This document shows positions 8,901 through 16,262 of a DNA stretch of 18,747 nt, piece after piece. Origin of the DNA: JADKFD01 sp964561825 (lineage in GTDB: Bacteria; Pseudomonadota; Gammaproteobacteria; Xanthomonadales; SZUA-5). The notes under the pieces were generated by a model. The model worked only from the letters and a program-made list of their open reading frames with translations. It made no database searches and was not told the origin of the DNA. Each line of letters begins with the position of its first letter. Position 1 is the stretch's first letter. The translations under genes and the position numbers were made by a program. The stretch covers positions 1-18,747 of the forward strand of contig CAZLSB010000052.1 in NCBI GenBank assembly GCA_964561825.1, in the 5' to 3' direction.

Positions 8901-10431
8901 CGATATTTATTCCATCGAAGATTTGGCGCAGCTCATTTACGATTTGAAAGAGATTAACCCCGACGCGCTGGTATCGGTCAAACTGGTTTCCCATGCGGGT
9001 GTGGGCACCATTGCCGCAGGTGTGGTCAAGGCGTATGCCGATTTGATCACGGTTTCCGGTCACGACGGCGGCACCGGCGCCAGTCCGGTGTCATCGATCA
9101 AATACGCAGGCACCCCGTGGGAATTGGGTTTATCCGAGGCACACCAAACGCTCAAGCGCAATGGGTTACGCCAAAAAGTACGCTTACAAACCGATGGCGG
9201 ATTAAAAACGGGCCTGGATGTATTGAAGGCAGCCGCACTCGGCGCGGAGAGTTTTGGTTTCGGCACCGGCCCGATGGTGGCATTGGGCTGCAAATATCTG
9301 CGCATCTGTCACCTCAACAACTGTGCAACTGGTGTAGCCACCCAGCACCCGGTATTGCGTAAAGCCCATTTTGTCGGCCTGCCAGAAATGGTCGAACATT
9401 TCTTCCGCTTTGTTGCGATGGAAGTGCGCGAGTTACTCGCCGGTTTGGGTTTGCGTACCCTGGATGAGCTGATTGGTCATACGGAATTCTTGAAGCTGCA
9501 CCCGGGCCATACGGCTAAACAAATGCGACTTGACCTGTCGCCGATGTTGAGTTTGGCAGGAATGGCCAGTGATGCCCCCAATTGTTGCATTGATGAGCGC
9601 AATGCACCGCATGACAAAGGCGCGCTCGCCGCGCAGATGCTCAGCGCAACCCGCGACAGCATTATTCATAAACGCGGTGGCGAGTTCGCATTTGCGGTCA
9701 GTAATCGGGACCGCAGCATCGGCGCGCGCTTGTCCGGTGAAATTGCCCGTCGCCATGGCAATCTGGGCATGAGCGCGGAACCCATCACGTTAAAAATGAC
9801 CGGCTCAGCAGGACAGAGTTTTGGTGTGTGGAATGCGGGTGGTTTGGTTTTGGATCTACAAGGCGAAGCCAACGACTACGTGGGCAAGGGCATGGCGGGA
9901 GGCAAAATTGTTATTAGACCGCCCAGCGACGCGGGGTTTGTCCCGCACAATACCGTCATTGTGGGCAATACCTGTTTGTACGGCGCCACCGGCGGTGAGT
10001 TTTTTGCGGCCGGCCGCGCCGGCGAACGATTCGCAGTGCGAAATTCGGGTGCTTTGGCGGTGATTGAGGGCACCGGCGATCATTGCTGCGAGTACATGAC
10101 CGGCGGCTGTGTATTGGTGCTCGGCCGCACCGGCCTTAATTTCGGCGCCGGATTCACCGGTGGTTTCGCTTATGTGCTGGATATTGAGCGTGATTTTGTT
10201 GATCGTTATAACCCAGAGCTGATCGACATTGTGCGCATTTCGACTGAGGGTATGGAGAATCACCTTTCCCATTTGCGTGAATTACTCGGTCGTCACCAGC
10301 GCGAAACCTCCAGTGCGTGGGCTGGCGAACTTCTTGACGAATACCGCGACATATTGCCGCGGTTTTGGTTGGTCAAACCAAAGGCTGCCAGCTTGGAAAG
10401 TTTGACCGAAACCCTAAAGCGGGCGGCCTAA
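5977..10431 (+). CDS. gltB: Glutamate synthase (NADPH) large subunit
   Basis: The large subunit of glutamate synthase hydrolyses glutamine and transfers the ammonia through an internal tunnel to 2-oxoglutarate, making glutamate, with electrons from the small subunit GltD. At 1484 residues it has the usual length. The N-terminal glutaminase domain starts at nucleophile Cys17 (DSCGFG), after a 16-residue segment expected to be cleaved, and includes HNGEIN near residue 243. The central domain is followed by the FMN-binding barrel, with MSLGALSPEAH near 865 and SGHDGGTGAS near 1028. The 3Fe-4S ligands are Cys1105, Cys1111 and Cys1116 (C-x5-C-x4-C). The C-terminal beta-helix glutamate synthase domain occupies roughly 1270-1440. 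An AGGAG sits just before ATG 5977. gltD follows after 96 nt, so the two are almost certainly one operon. Nothing is missing or broken. Confidence 0.98.
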   Translation: MGTDTGMYDPAFEKDSCGFGLIAQLDDRPSRAIVDAALDALKRMTHRGAVAADGKSGDGCGLLLRRPDSFLRRLAAEAGIRLPESFASGIVFLPHDDADQARARITLEAELGGAGLELAGWREVPIDPEVCGTQARSTMPVVAQVYVGVREDLDLSVLERLLFQARRRTEIALADLPDFYILSLSAHVLAYKGMVMPEHLPAFFKDLARPELTTSAITFHQRFSTNTMPRWPLAQPFRFLAHNGEINSIQGNRNWMRARGPRFRSPLVDFRELQPLVSMTGSDSQTLDNMLECLLVGGMDLLQAMRILIPPAWRDREDLDADIKAFYEYYQLHMEPWDGPAGIVMLDGRYAACTLDRNGLRPARYLVTRDRHVVIASEAGVFDVPASEVVEKGRLGPGEMVAVDLLRSEFLKSRDIDVINRGRAPFKRWMKTGVRYLSNSLIDPSLAIEPWDAPTLAVHQKLYNLSREERDTVLKSLAESESEATGSMGDDTPMAVMSSKSRSLYDYCRQAFAQVTNPPIDSLREQRVMSLMTQLGRECNVFEAAPQFARQIVLNSPILSQRKLRQILAMSDFGGHVEIDINYPTEHNLEQALISFCQQAEDAVRAGTLLVFLTDRHTAPNKIPAHALLAVGAVHQHLTRVGLRAACNILVETGTARDAHHFACLIGFGATAIQPYLAYQSLLSLVRSGQIKRRFGEPLEIGRSYRRGIRKGILKILSKMGISCVDSYRGAQLFEIVGLSSEVVQRCFTGTPSRIEGAGFAEIEAEQRDLAAKAFNANTLIEQGGLLKFVQGGEYHMYNPDVIARLQAAVRSGDFETYREYAEVVNNRPASALRDLMLLHSDRAPIALDEVEPIASIVKRFDSAGMSLGALSPEAHEALAIAMNRLGARSNSGEGGEDPVRYGTERMSKIKQVASGRFGVTPEYLINAEVLQIKVAQGAKPGEGGQLPGHKVDETIARLRYARPGIGLISPPPHHDIYSIEDLAQLIYDLKEINPDALVSVKLVSHAGVGTIAAGVVKAYADLITVSGHDGGTGASPVSSIKYAGTPWELGLSEAHQTLKRNGLRQKVRLQTDGGLKTGLDVLKAAALGAESFGFGTGPMVALGCKYLRICHLNNCATGVATQHPVLRKAHFVGLPEMVEHFFRFVAMEVRELLAGLGLRTLDELIGHTEFLKLHPGHTAKQMRLDLSPMLSLAGMASDAPNCCIDERNAPHDKGALAAQMLSATRDSIIHKRGGEFAFAVSNRDRSIGARLSGEIARRHGNLGMSAEPITLKMTGSAGQSFGVWNAGGLVLDLQGEANDYVGKGMAGGKIVIRPPSDAGFVPHNTVIVGNTCLYGATGGEFFAAGRAGERFAVRNSGALAVIEGTGDHCCEYMTGGCVLVLGRTGLNFGAGFTGGFAYVLDIERDFVDRYNPELIDIVRISTEGMENHLSHLRELLGRHQRETSSAWAGELLDEYRDILPRFWLVKPKAASLESLTETLKRAA

Positions 10432-10527
10432 TTCTATTCATTTCGGTTCCTACGCTAGCTGCCACAAGAAACTATTTGCAACGCAGGATCCTGTTCCCCT
10501 TCGCTCGCTACTGGAAATACTGCTCTC

Positions 10528-11937
10528 ATGGCTGATCCTTTAAAATTCCTCAAAGTTCAACGTGAGATGCCGCGTGAGTTGCCAGTTGCGGTGCGCGTTT
10601 TGGGCTACTCGGAAATCTACGGGCAGTTCCAGCCGGATGTTGCCATTGATCAGGCCGGCCGTTGTTTAGATTGTGGTAATCCCTATTGCGAGTGGCAATG
10701 TCCGGTTCATAACTATATTCCAAACTGGCTAAAGTTAATTGAAGAAGGTCGCATCGTTGAAGCGGCCGAGCTCTCGCACGAAACCAATCCTTTGCCGGAA
10801 ATCTGCGGTCGCGTATGCCCACAAGATCGGCTTTGTGAGGGCGCGTGCACGCTGAATGATGGTTTTGGCGCGGTTACCATTGGCGCGATCGAGAAATACA
10901 TTACCGACGAGGCGATTCGGCTGGGATGGAAGCCAAATTTGTCGTCAGTAGTTCGGGTCGGTAAGCGGGTAGCGGTGGTCGGCGCCGGTCCTGCTGGCTT
11001 GGCCGCAGCTGATGGTTTGGTGCGGCGGGGCATTGACACGGTGGTGTTTGATCGGCAGCCGGAGATCGGAGGGCTTTTAACCTTCGGAATTCCGCCGTTC
11101 AAATTGGAGAAACGGGTTGTAGCAACGCGGCGCAGTTTGCTCGAAGGCATGGGCGTGCAGTTCAAGCTAGGGGTAGAGATTGGCCGCGATATCGGTTTTG
11201 AGCAATTGTTAGCTGACTTCGATGCAGTGTTTCTGGGCATGGGCACCTACCGGGCGCTCGATGGCGGATTGCCGGGCTTGGGTTTGCAGGGTGTCTATCC
11301 AGCCTTGCGTTATCTGATTGCCAACGTCAATCAGGTGATGGGATGGCCTAGCGAGGGTCCAATCGATTTACGCGATCAGCGGGTGGTGGTGCTGGGTGGA
11401 GGTGATACCGGCATGGATTGTGTGCGCACCGCGATTCGCCAGGGTGCCACGCAGGTTAGCTGCCTCTATCGTCGCGATGAGGCCAATATGCCGGGCTCCA
11501 GGCGCGAGGTGAAAAACGCCAAAGACGAGGGTGTGGAGTTCCTGTTCAATCGCCAGCCGCTGGAGATTTTGTCTGAAGGTGGTCGGGTAGCGGGGGTACG
11601 TGTGGTTGAAACTCGTTTGGGCGCGGCAGACGCCAAAGGCCGCCGACGACCGGAAATCGTTCCGGGCACCGAAGTGGTGGTGCCGGCTGATGCGGTCATC
11701 ATCGCCTTTGGTTTCCAGCCGGATCCGCCCGATTGGCTGAGTGGCAATGGCATTCGCTTGCACGCCGATGGACGGGTGGACGTGGGTGAGGAATCCAAGG
11801 TGCCATTGCCGTTCCAGACTGCCTCAGCCAAGGTATTCGCGGGTGGCGACATGGTGCGCGGCGCCGATCTGGTCGTCACCGCGGTCTACGAGGGGCGCGA
11901 GGCGGCGAAGAGTATCGCGCGGTATTTGCAGGTTTGA
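10528..11937 (+). CDS. gltD: Glutamate synthase (NADPH) small subunit
   Basis: This flavoprotein takes electrons from NADPH and passes them, through FAD and iron-sulfur clusters, to GltB for glutamate formation. It has 469 residues, normal for the family. The N-terminal cysteine groups are complete: Cys46, Cys49, Cys54 and Cys58, and Cys93, Cys97, Cys103 and Cys107, the 4Fe-4S ligand pattern. The FAD-binding GAGPAG is at 152-157, and the NADPH-binding GGGDTGMD lies near residue 290. AGGDMVRGADLV near the C-terminus is the conserved FAD contact. The ribosome site is weak (GGAAA about 12 nt before ATG), unlike that of gltB. The 96-nt spacer shows no hairpin, so read-through from gltB is expected. 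The stop codon is only 6 nt from the end of a convergent small gene. Confidence 0.98.
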   Translation: MADPLKFLKVQREMPRELPVAVRVLGYSEIYGQFQPDVAIDQAGRCLDCGNPYCEWQCPVHNYIPNWLKLIEEGRIVEAAELSHETNPLPEICGRVCPQDRLCEGACTLNDGFGAVTIGAIEKYITDEAIRLGWKPNLSSVVRVGKRVAVVGAGPAGLAAADGLVRRGIDTVVFDRQPEIGGLLTFGIPPFKLEKRVVATRRSLLEGMGVQFKLGVEIGRDIGFEQLLADFDAVFLGMGTYRALDGGLPGLGLQGVYPALRYLIANVNQVMGWPSEGPIDLRDQRVVVLGGGDTGMDCVRTAIRQGATQVSCLYRRDEANMPGSRREVKNAKDEGVEFLFNRQPLEILSEGGRVAGVRVVETRLGAADAKGRRRPEIVPGTEVVVPADAVIIAFGFQPDPPDWLSGNGIRLHADGRVDVGEESKVPLPFQTASAKVFAGGDMVRGADLVVTAVYEGREAAKSIARYLQV

Positions 11938-11943
11938 TTTTTG

Positions 11944-12126
11944 TTAAGCGGCCAAGCGCGGTTCTTGCTCGGCGCGCCAAGCGCGCGGTTCAGGCGACGC
12001 GTTGGGCGCCGGCTCAGGTGCTGCGGCCACCCGCATGCCGACACTGTAGGGCTGCAGCGCGTCCATCCCATAGCGTGCGATAAATGCGTAGATTTCGTCG
12101 TCAGTTGCCTGAACAAAGCAGCGCAT
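11944..12126 (-). CDS. Small 60-residue protein of unknown function
   Basis: This short minus-strand gene encodes 60 residues starting MRCFVQATDDEIYAFIARYG. I do not recognise a family. Support comes from an exact AAGGAG (12135-12140) ending 8 nt before the ATG, and from its stop fitting 6 nt from the gltD stop without overlap. The first half looks foldable, with mixed acidic and aromatic residues (DDEIYAFIARYGMDALQPY). The second half is rich in Ala, Pro, Glu and Arg and probably disordered. There is no signal peptide, membrane helix or metal motif. A longer in-frame extension to 12318 exists, but its added residues are His- and Arg-rich and unnatural, so the internal ATG is preferred. Confidence 0.6.
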   Translation of the reverse strand: MRCFVQATDDEIYAFIARYGMDALQPYSVGMRVAAAPEPAPNASPEPRAWRAEQEPRLAA

Positions 12127-12174
12127 GGCGGTGTCTCCTTGCCGTGTAGTCAAACACAGCGATAAGTGACGGTG

Positions 12175-12216
12175 ATGACGCTGCGCGGGCGATTCGCGGG
12201 CGTCATGCGGGCGCAG
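12175..12216. repeat. Three GCGGGCG repeats at 11-bp spacing with nested inverted repeats
   Basis: GCGGGCG occurs at 12185, 12196 and 12207, exactly 11 bp apart, so all copies face nearly the same side of the helix. They are framed by CTGCGC (12181-12186) and GCGCAG (12211-12216). They interlock with ATGACGC (12175-12181) and its complement GCGTCAT (12200-12206). The block lies between the divergent starts of the 60-residue gene and the DUF1684 gene, about 50-90 nt upstream of the former. It could be a binding site for a regulator. No known motif was recognised. Confidence 0.5.
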
Positions 12217-12368
12217 CTTGTTGCGCGTGCTTGAATGGCAATGTGCATAACCATGATTCGCGTCTCCAGGGCCTGAGCCTGCCTCTACACTGGTGCGACA
12301 TTGGCGCATTTCGCGCATGCTTTGATCTGTGTTCTACGCCACACTGCCCTCAAAAAATGGGACTTTCG

Positions 12369-13259
12369 ATGAACTCTCTGCGATTCGCTTTCGCTGTCTT
12401 TGCCGGTTTGGTGGGTGCGGACGCCGCCGCCGCTATGACCGAGCAGCAGCAAGACGTGACCGCTTGGCGCGCTGCACGCACAGAAAGGCTTAGCGCCCCA
12501 AACGGCTGGTTGTCTTTGGTGGGTTTGCATTGGTTGCCCGCCGCTAAGGAACAGACCTTGGGTAACGGCGCGGATAACGATGTGGATCTGGGACGCGGCC
12601 CCAAGCGTTTGGGCACCCTGACCTGGTCGGATGACAAGGCGCAATTTGTCGCCGCGCCGGAAGCGACGATCAGCGTGGCCGATAAGGTGCTCAGCCAAGT
12701 TGATTTGCAGGAATCGCCTGGCCAACCGCCCGTTATTGTCAGTTTTGGCAGCGCAAGCTTTCAGCTGCTAGAGCGCGGTGGAAAGCATGCACTGCGCGTC
12801 AAAGACAGTCAGGCGGACACGCTGACGGGTTTCACCGGACTGTCATATTTTGATATCGACCCCACTTGGCGCGTTGATGCGCGCTTTGAAGCCTATGAGA
12901 AACCGCGCACCATCGAAATTGCCACGGTAGTTGGGACCATTGAGGCCTATCCCAACCCCGGACGTATCGTTTTCGAGCGCGATGGCCAGACGCACAGTCT
13001 GGAAGCTTTGGTCGAGGAGGGGACCGACCAATACTTTCTAATCTTGGCCGATCGCAGCAGCGGCAAAGAAACCTATGGCATGGCGCGTTATTTGTATGCG
13101 GGGCCGCCGGTCGACGGGCGCATCGTGGTCGATTTTAATAAAGCCTATAACCCGCCTTGCGCGTTTACCGATTATGCGACCTGTCCGATGCCGCCCGAAG
13201 GCAATCGCCTGGACGTGTACGTCGCCGCTGGTGAAAAGACCTACCCCAGAAAACGCTAA
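12369..13259 (+). CDS. Secreted DUF1684 family protein
   Basis: This 296-residue protein resembles the DUF1684 family, whose function is not established. It starts with a Sec-type signal peptide (RFAFAVFAGLVGADAAAA, cleavage near residues 20-22), so it is probably periplasmic or outer-surface. Family hallmarks visible in order are NGWLSLVGLHWL, SYFDIDPTWR, NPGRIVFE, SGKETYGMARYLY and the block DFNKAYNPPCAFTDYATCP, followed by NRLDVYVAAGEKTY near the end. The two cysteines in the PPCAF...ATCP block could form a disulfide in the periplasm. I chose ATG 12369 because it opens the signal peptide. ATG 12357 would add four residues, and earlier in-frame starts add unnatural sequence. folA begins 13 nt after the stop, so the two are probably cotranscribed, although no functional link is known. 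Confidence 0.88.
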   Translation: MNSLRFAFAVFAGLVGADAAAAMTEQQQDVTAWRAARTERLSAPNGWLSLVGLHWLPAAKEQTLGNGADNDVDLGRGPKRLGTLTWSDDKAQFVAAPEATISVADKVLSQVDLQESPGQPPVIVSFGSASFQLLERGGKHALRVKDSQADTLTGFTGLSYFDIDPTWRVDARFEAYEKPRTIEIATVVGTIEAYPNPGRIVFERDGQTHSLEALVEEGTDQYFLILADRSSGKETYGMARYLYAGPPVDGRIVVDFNKAYNPPCAFTDYATCPMPPEGNRLDVYVAAGEKTYPRKR

Positions 13260-13272
13260 GAGATCGCCACCT

Positions 13273-13770
13273 ATGCAACGCCAATTGGCGATGATCGTCG
13301 CCCACGATCGCAATAGGGCCATCGGGTATGCTGGGCAATTGCCCTGGCATTTGCCTGCGGATTTGCAGCGCTTCAAGGCGCTAACTTTGGGTCATACGGT
13401 GGTCATGGGCCGCAAAACCTTTGAATCGATTGGACGTCCATTGCCCGGTCGCAGCAATTGGGTTTTGACGCGCGACCCCAATTGGCAGGCGCCGGGTGTG
13501 CGCGTTTTTCGAAGCTGGAGCGCAGCGCGCGAGCAGCATCAAGATGGACAACTTTGGGTGATTGGCGGCGGCGAGGTGTACCAAGCGGCGCTAGAGGATG
13601 TGCTGCGGATCGAGTCGACCGAGGTGAATGTGAGTTTGTCGCATGCAGACGCTTGGTTTGCGCCTGTAGCCGATGCGCATTGGATGGTCATCGCGCGCCA
13701 AGCTCATCCGGCCGATACGCGCCACGCTCACGAATTTGAGTTTGTCAGTCGAGTGCGAATGCCCGCTTAG
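13273..13770 (+). CDS. folA: Dihydrofolate reductase
   Basis: The enzyme reduces dihydrofolate to tetrahydrofolate with NADPH, supplying one-carbon carriers for thymidylate, purine and methionine synthesis. The 165 residues are the normal length. The active-site region GQLPWHLPADLQRFK carries Asp30, equivalent to catalytic Asp27 of the Escherichia coli enzyme. VVMGRKTFESIGRPLPGR and VIGGGEVY are the NADPH-binding signatures. The start codon follows the DUF1684 stop by 13 nt, with a modest purine-rich stretch (AAGAGA) as ribosome site. The gene ends 3 nt from the end of apaH on the opposite strand, matching the convergent folA/apaH arrangement of enteric bacteria. Confidence 0.97.
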   Translation: MQRQLAMIVAHDRNRAIGYAGQLPWHLPADLQRFKALTLGHTVVMGRKTFESIGRPLPGRSNWVLTRDPNWQAPGVRVFRSWSAAREQHQDGQLWVIGGGEVYQAALEDVLRIESTEVNVSLSHADAWFAPVADAHWMVIARQAHPADTRHAHEFEFVSRVRMPA

Positions 13771-13773
13771 CGG

Positions 13774-14643
13774 TTAGTCGCGGTCGCCCATGCCGTCTGC
13801 GCTCTGTGGGTCGGCATCGTTACTGCGAGGTTGTCCGCATTCGACCGCGATGAACTCAGGTTCATCTTGAAGCTTCAATGCGGTCAATTTGCCGCCCCAC
13901 ACGCATCCGGTATCAAGGCCAAAAACCCCCATGCCCTGAAATCGCCCGAGGGTCGACCAATGTCCGGCAACCACCCGAAATGCGCGTGCTTGGTGTCCGG
14001 GCGCCTCAAACCAGGGATAAAAACCAGCGGGTTGGCTGCCCGGAGCGCCTTTGGAATCAAAAGATATCTGCCCACGCGGGTCGCAAAAACGCATCCGAGT
14101 TAACACGTTGATGGTCGCTCGCGTTCGATCTAAGCCCTTCAAGCGCCGACTCCAGCCACCGGGGCGGTCACCGTACATGCGCAGCAGCACGTTTTTGAAG
14201 TCTTTGCTGCGCAACTCTTTCTCGACACGTTGCGCTTCCACACGAGCGCGATCCAAAGTCCACTGCGGAGACAAGCCCGCGTGAATCATCACGAAGCGCA
14301 GGTCTTCATCCAAGTGCAATAGCGGGCGATTGCGCAGCCAATCGATCAGCTCTTCGCCATCGGCTGCTTCTAATACGCGGCGCAGATCCTGGTTTTTCTG
14401 GCGACGCTCAAGCGCCTTTACGCTCTCGGCGATCAAATGCAAATCATGATTGCCGAGCACCGCGACAGCGGAATCGCCCAGGCTGCGAATAAAGCGCAGG
14501 GTTTCGAGTGATTGTCCGCCACGGTTGACCAGATCGCCGGCGAACCACAAGCGATCAATCGCTGGATCAAATCGCAAGCGATCAACCAGTATGCGCAAGG
14601 TGTCGTAACAGCCCTGGACGTCGCCGATCGCGTAAGTACTCAC
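13774..14643 (-). CDS. apaH: Symmetrical bis(5'-nucleosyl)-tetraphosphatase
   Basis: ApaH splits Ap4A and related dinucleoside polyphosphates symmetrically into two nucleoside diphosphates, and members of this family can also remove Np4 caps from RNA. The 289 residues show the metallophosphatase motifs GDVQG (Asp8), GDLVNRG and GNHD, then MIHAGLSPQW and VAGHWSTLGR. GLDTGCVWGG near the end is typical of ApaH. It begins with GTG at 14643, preceded by AAAGGAG ending 10 nt upstream. apaG lies 60 nt upstream on the same strand, so apaG-apaH are probably one transcript. The C-terminal tail (about 20 residues, Asp-rich) is not conserved as far as I can tell. Confidence 0.97.
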   Translation of the reverse strand: MSTYAIGDVQGCYDTLRILVDRLRFDPAIDRLWFAGDLVNRGGQSLETLRFIRSLGDSAVAVLGNHDLHLIAESVKALERRQKNQDLRRVLEAADGEELIDWLRNRPLLHLDEDLRFVMIHAGLSPQWTLDRARVEAQRVEKELRSKDFKNVLLRMYGDRPGGWSRRLKGLDRTRATINVLTRMRFCDPRGQISFDSKGAPGSQPAGFYPWFEAPGHQARAFRVVAGHWSTLGRFQGMGVFGLDTGCVWGGKLTALKLQDEPEFIAVECGQPRSNDADPQSADGMGDRD

Positions 14644-14703
14644 CGAGCGTGCGCTCCTTTCATTTTTTTAGCGCGGAACCCCGCGACCTTTACCCGCAGC
14701 ATA

Positions 14704-15084
14704 TCAATGCAGCGTCCTTGGAACCGACAAAGTGAACGCGCTGATCGGCGCCTCAAACAAAGTGCCGTCGTCGGCCAGCATCTGATAACTGCCGTGCATG
14801 CTGCCCACACTGCTGCTCAAAATCGCGCCGCTGGAGTATTCGAAACGCTCACCTGGCGCCAAACGAGGTTGTTCGCCGACCACGCCCTCACCTCGCACGT
14901 CTTGCACCTTGCCGTCCGCATCCGTAATTCGCCAGTGCCGCGTCATCAGACGCGCTGCCACCTCGCCCGTGTTGCGCAAGGTGATCGTGTACGCGAATGC
15001 GTAGCGGTTTTCAGCCGCGTTGGACTGTTCCGCCAAAAAGCGCGTGAGTACTTCGATGTCGATTCGATAGCGGGTCTTGTTCAT
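14704..15084 (-). CDS. apaG: ApaG protein
   Basis: ApaG is a small beta-sandwich protein found next to apaH in many proteobacteria. Its exact biochemical role is unsettled, with phosphate or nucleotide binding proposed. The 126 residues match the family length. The hallmark stretch runs from GEGVVGEQP through LAPGERFEY to SGAILSSSVGSMHGSYQM. No strong ribosome site precedes ATG 15084. The upstream neighbours found in enteric bacteria (ksgA, pdxA) are absent; nadA is divergent instead, so the apaGH promoter probably lies in the 148 nt shared with nadA. Confidence 0.96.
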   Translation of the reverse strand: MNKTRYRIDIEVLTRFLAEQSNAAENRYAFAYTITLRNTGEVAARLMTRHWRITDADGKVQDVRGEGVVGEQPRLAPGERFEYSSGAILSSSVGSMHGSYQMLADDGTLFEAPISAFTLSVPRTLH

Positions 15085-15127
15085 GGTCTATCGATAGCGC
15101 CAATTAGGTGTTGCGTGCAAGCGGTTG

Positions 15128-15158
15128 TTGACATGCTTTTGCTCATAAGTAGCATAAT
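15128..15158 (+). promoter_or_regulatory. Possible sigma-70 promoter for nadA
   Basis: A perfect TTGACA (15128-15133) lies about 100 nt upstream of nadA. The -10 is ambiguous: TAGCAT (15150-15155) gives a 16-nt spacer, while CATAAT (15153-15158) is closer to consensus but needs 19 nt. An 8-bp inverted pair, TTTTGCTC (15137-15144) and GAGCAAAA (15213-15220), brackets the transcription start region. A small TGCTC/GAGCA hairpin (15203-15217) lies just before the nadA ribosome site. No NadR, NadQ or NrtR box was recognised. Confidence 0.4.
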
Positions 15159-15232
15159 GACTCGCGTCGAAATTCATTTGGCGCTTTTCTTTGTCCCATT
15201 AATGCTCGTTTTGAGCAAAAAGAGGCTTGCCG

Positions 15233-16255
15233 ATGATGGCGTCAACATACCAAGCATTGCGAGTTTTCGACGCCAAACTGGAGGCGGAGTATGCGGATTT
15301 GTATGAGCGAGTTCGCGATCGCATAAGCCCATTGGAGTGGGCGGTACATCTGCCCTACATTGACGCTATTCGTGCGCTTAAGGTGCAGCGACGGGCGGTC
15401 ATCCTGGCGCACAACTATCAGCCGCCCGAGATTTACTTCGGTGTCGCCGATATCACCGGCGATTCACTCGCGCTGGCACAACGCGGTGCCACCACCAGCG
15501 CCGACGTCATCGTCATGTGTGGCGTCCATTTCATGGCGGAGACCGCGAAAATTCTCAGCCCGGAAAAATTGGTGCTCATCCCCGATGTCTCGGCGGGCTG
15601 TTCGTTGGCCGAATCGATTAGCGCTGCTGACGTCCGCCTCTTGCGCACGCGCTATCCCGGTGCGCCAGTGGTGAGCTACGTCAACACATCCGCAGAAGTG
15701 AAGGCGGAGTCGGACGTTTGCTGCACATCGGCGAACGCTCTGCATGTCGTTGAATCGATGGAGTCTGACACCGTCATCTTCCTGCCCGATCGCTATCTTG
15801 GCCAGTATGTGGCCAAGCAAACACGTAAGCGCCTGATTTTATGGGAGGGCAGCTGTGAAGTGCACGAACGCTTCAGCGGCGATGAGGTGCGGGCAATGCG
15901 CGGGCCTGGCGTGATGGTGCTGGCACATCCCGAATGTCCCCCTGATGTGTTGGAGGCGGCTGACTTTGTGGGCTCGACGGCGGCGATGAGCGACGAGATT
16001 CGCCGCGGCGGAGTAAGCCGGGTGATGCTGATCACCGAGTGCTCCATGGCCGACAATCTAGCGATCGAGTTTCCCAAGGTGAGCTTCACGCGCCCGTGCA
16101 ATCTGTGTCCCCATATGCAGAAAATCACGCTGCCCAAGATCTACCGCGCTCTGCGTGAGCTTGCGCCCATCGTGGAAGTTGATTTACAGGTTGCGGCGCG
16201 CGCCAGAAAATCCTTGCAGCGCATGTTGACCGTCGGTCGTCGCGAAGCTGCATGA
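15233..16255 (+). CDS. nadA: Quinolinate synthase
   Basis: NadA condenses iminoaspartate (from NadB) with dihydroxyacetone phosphate to quinolinate, the precursor of NAD, using an oxygen-sensitive 4Fe-4S cluster. The protein has about 340 residues. Visible hallmarks are ILAHNYQPPEI, GDSLALAQ, VMCGVHFMAETAKIL, SAGCSLAE, YVNTSAEVKAESDVCCTSANA, LPDRYLGQYVA, WEGSCEVHERF, HPECPPDV, GSTAAM and PCNLCPHMQKITL. The three cluster cysteines are expected in the MCGVHF, DVCCTSA and PCNLCPHM motifs. I chose ATG 15233 because AGAGG (15221-15225) ends 7 nt before it. ATG 15236 or an upstream TTG at 15227 are alternatives that change the product by one or two residues. nadB follows after 154 nt. Confidence 0.97.
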   Translation: MMASTYQALRVFDAKLEAEYADLYERVRDRISPLEWAVHLPYIDAIRALKVQRRAVILAHNYQPPEIYFGVADITGDSLALAQRGATTSADVIVMCGVHFMAETAKILSPEKLVLIPDVSAGCSLAESISAADVRLLRTRYPGAPVVSYVNTSAEVKAESDVCCTSANALHVVESMESDTVIFLPDRYLGQYVAKQTRKRLILWEGSCEVHERFSGDEVRAMRGPGVMVLAHPECPPDVLEAADFVGSTAAMSDEIRRGGVSRVMLITECSMADNLAIEFPKVSFTRPCNLCPHMQKITLPKIYRALRELAPIVEVDLQVAARARKSLQRMLTVGRREAA

Positions 16256-16262
16256 CAATTTA

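Noticed and set aside
11938..11943. Terminator for gltD from the T-rich ATTTTTG after the stop
   Set aside because: No stable stem precedes the T-run, and the position is at the end of a convergent gene.
12127..12318. N-terminal extension of the 60-residue gene up to 12318
   Set aside because: The extra residues are His/Arg-rich and unnatural, while an exact AAGGAG precedes the internal ATG at 12126.
14672..14685. CGCGG-AACC-CCGCG hairpin between apaG and apaH as a terminator
   Set aside because: The T-run sits before the stem on the plus strand and reads as A-run after it on the minus strand, the wrong side for termination in either direction. At most it is an intercistronic hairpin.
14512..15306. 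264-codon plus-strand ORF
   Set aside because: It is antisense to apaH and apaG and runs into nadA. All three are strongly supported by motifs, so it is a shadow frame.
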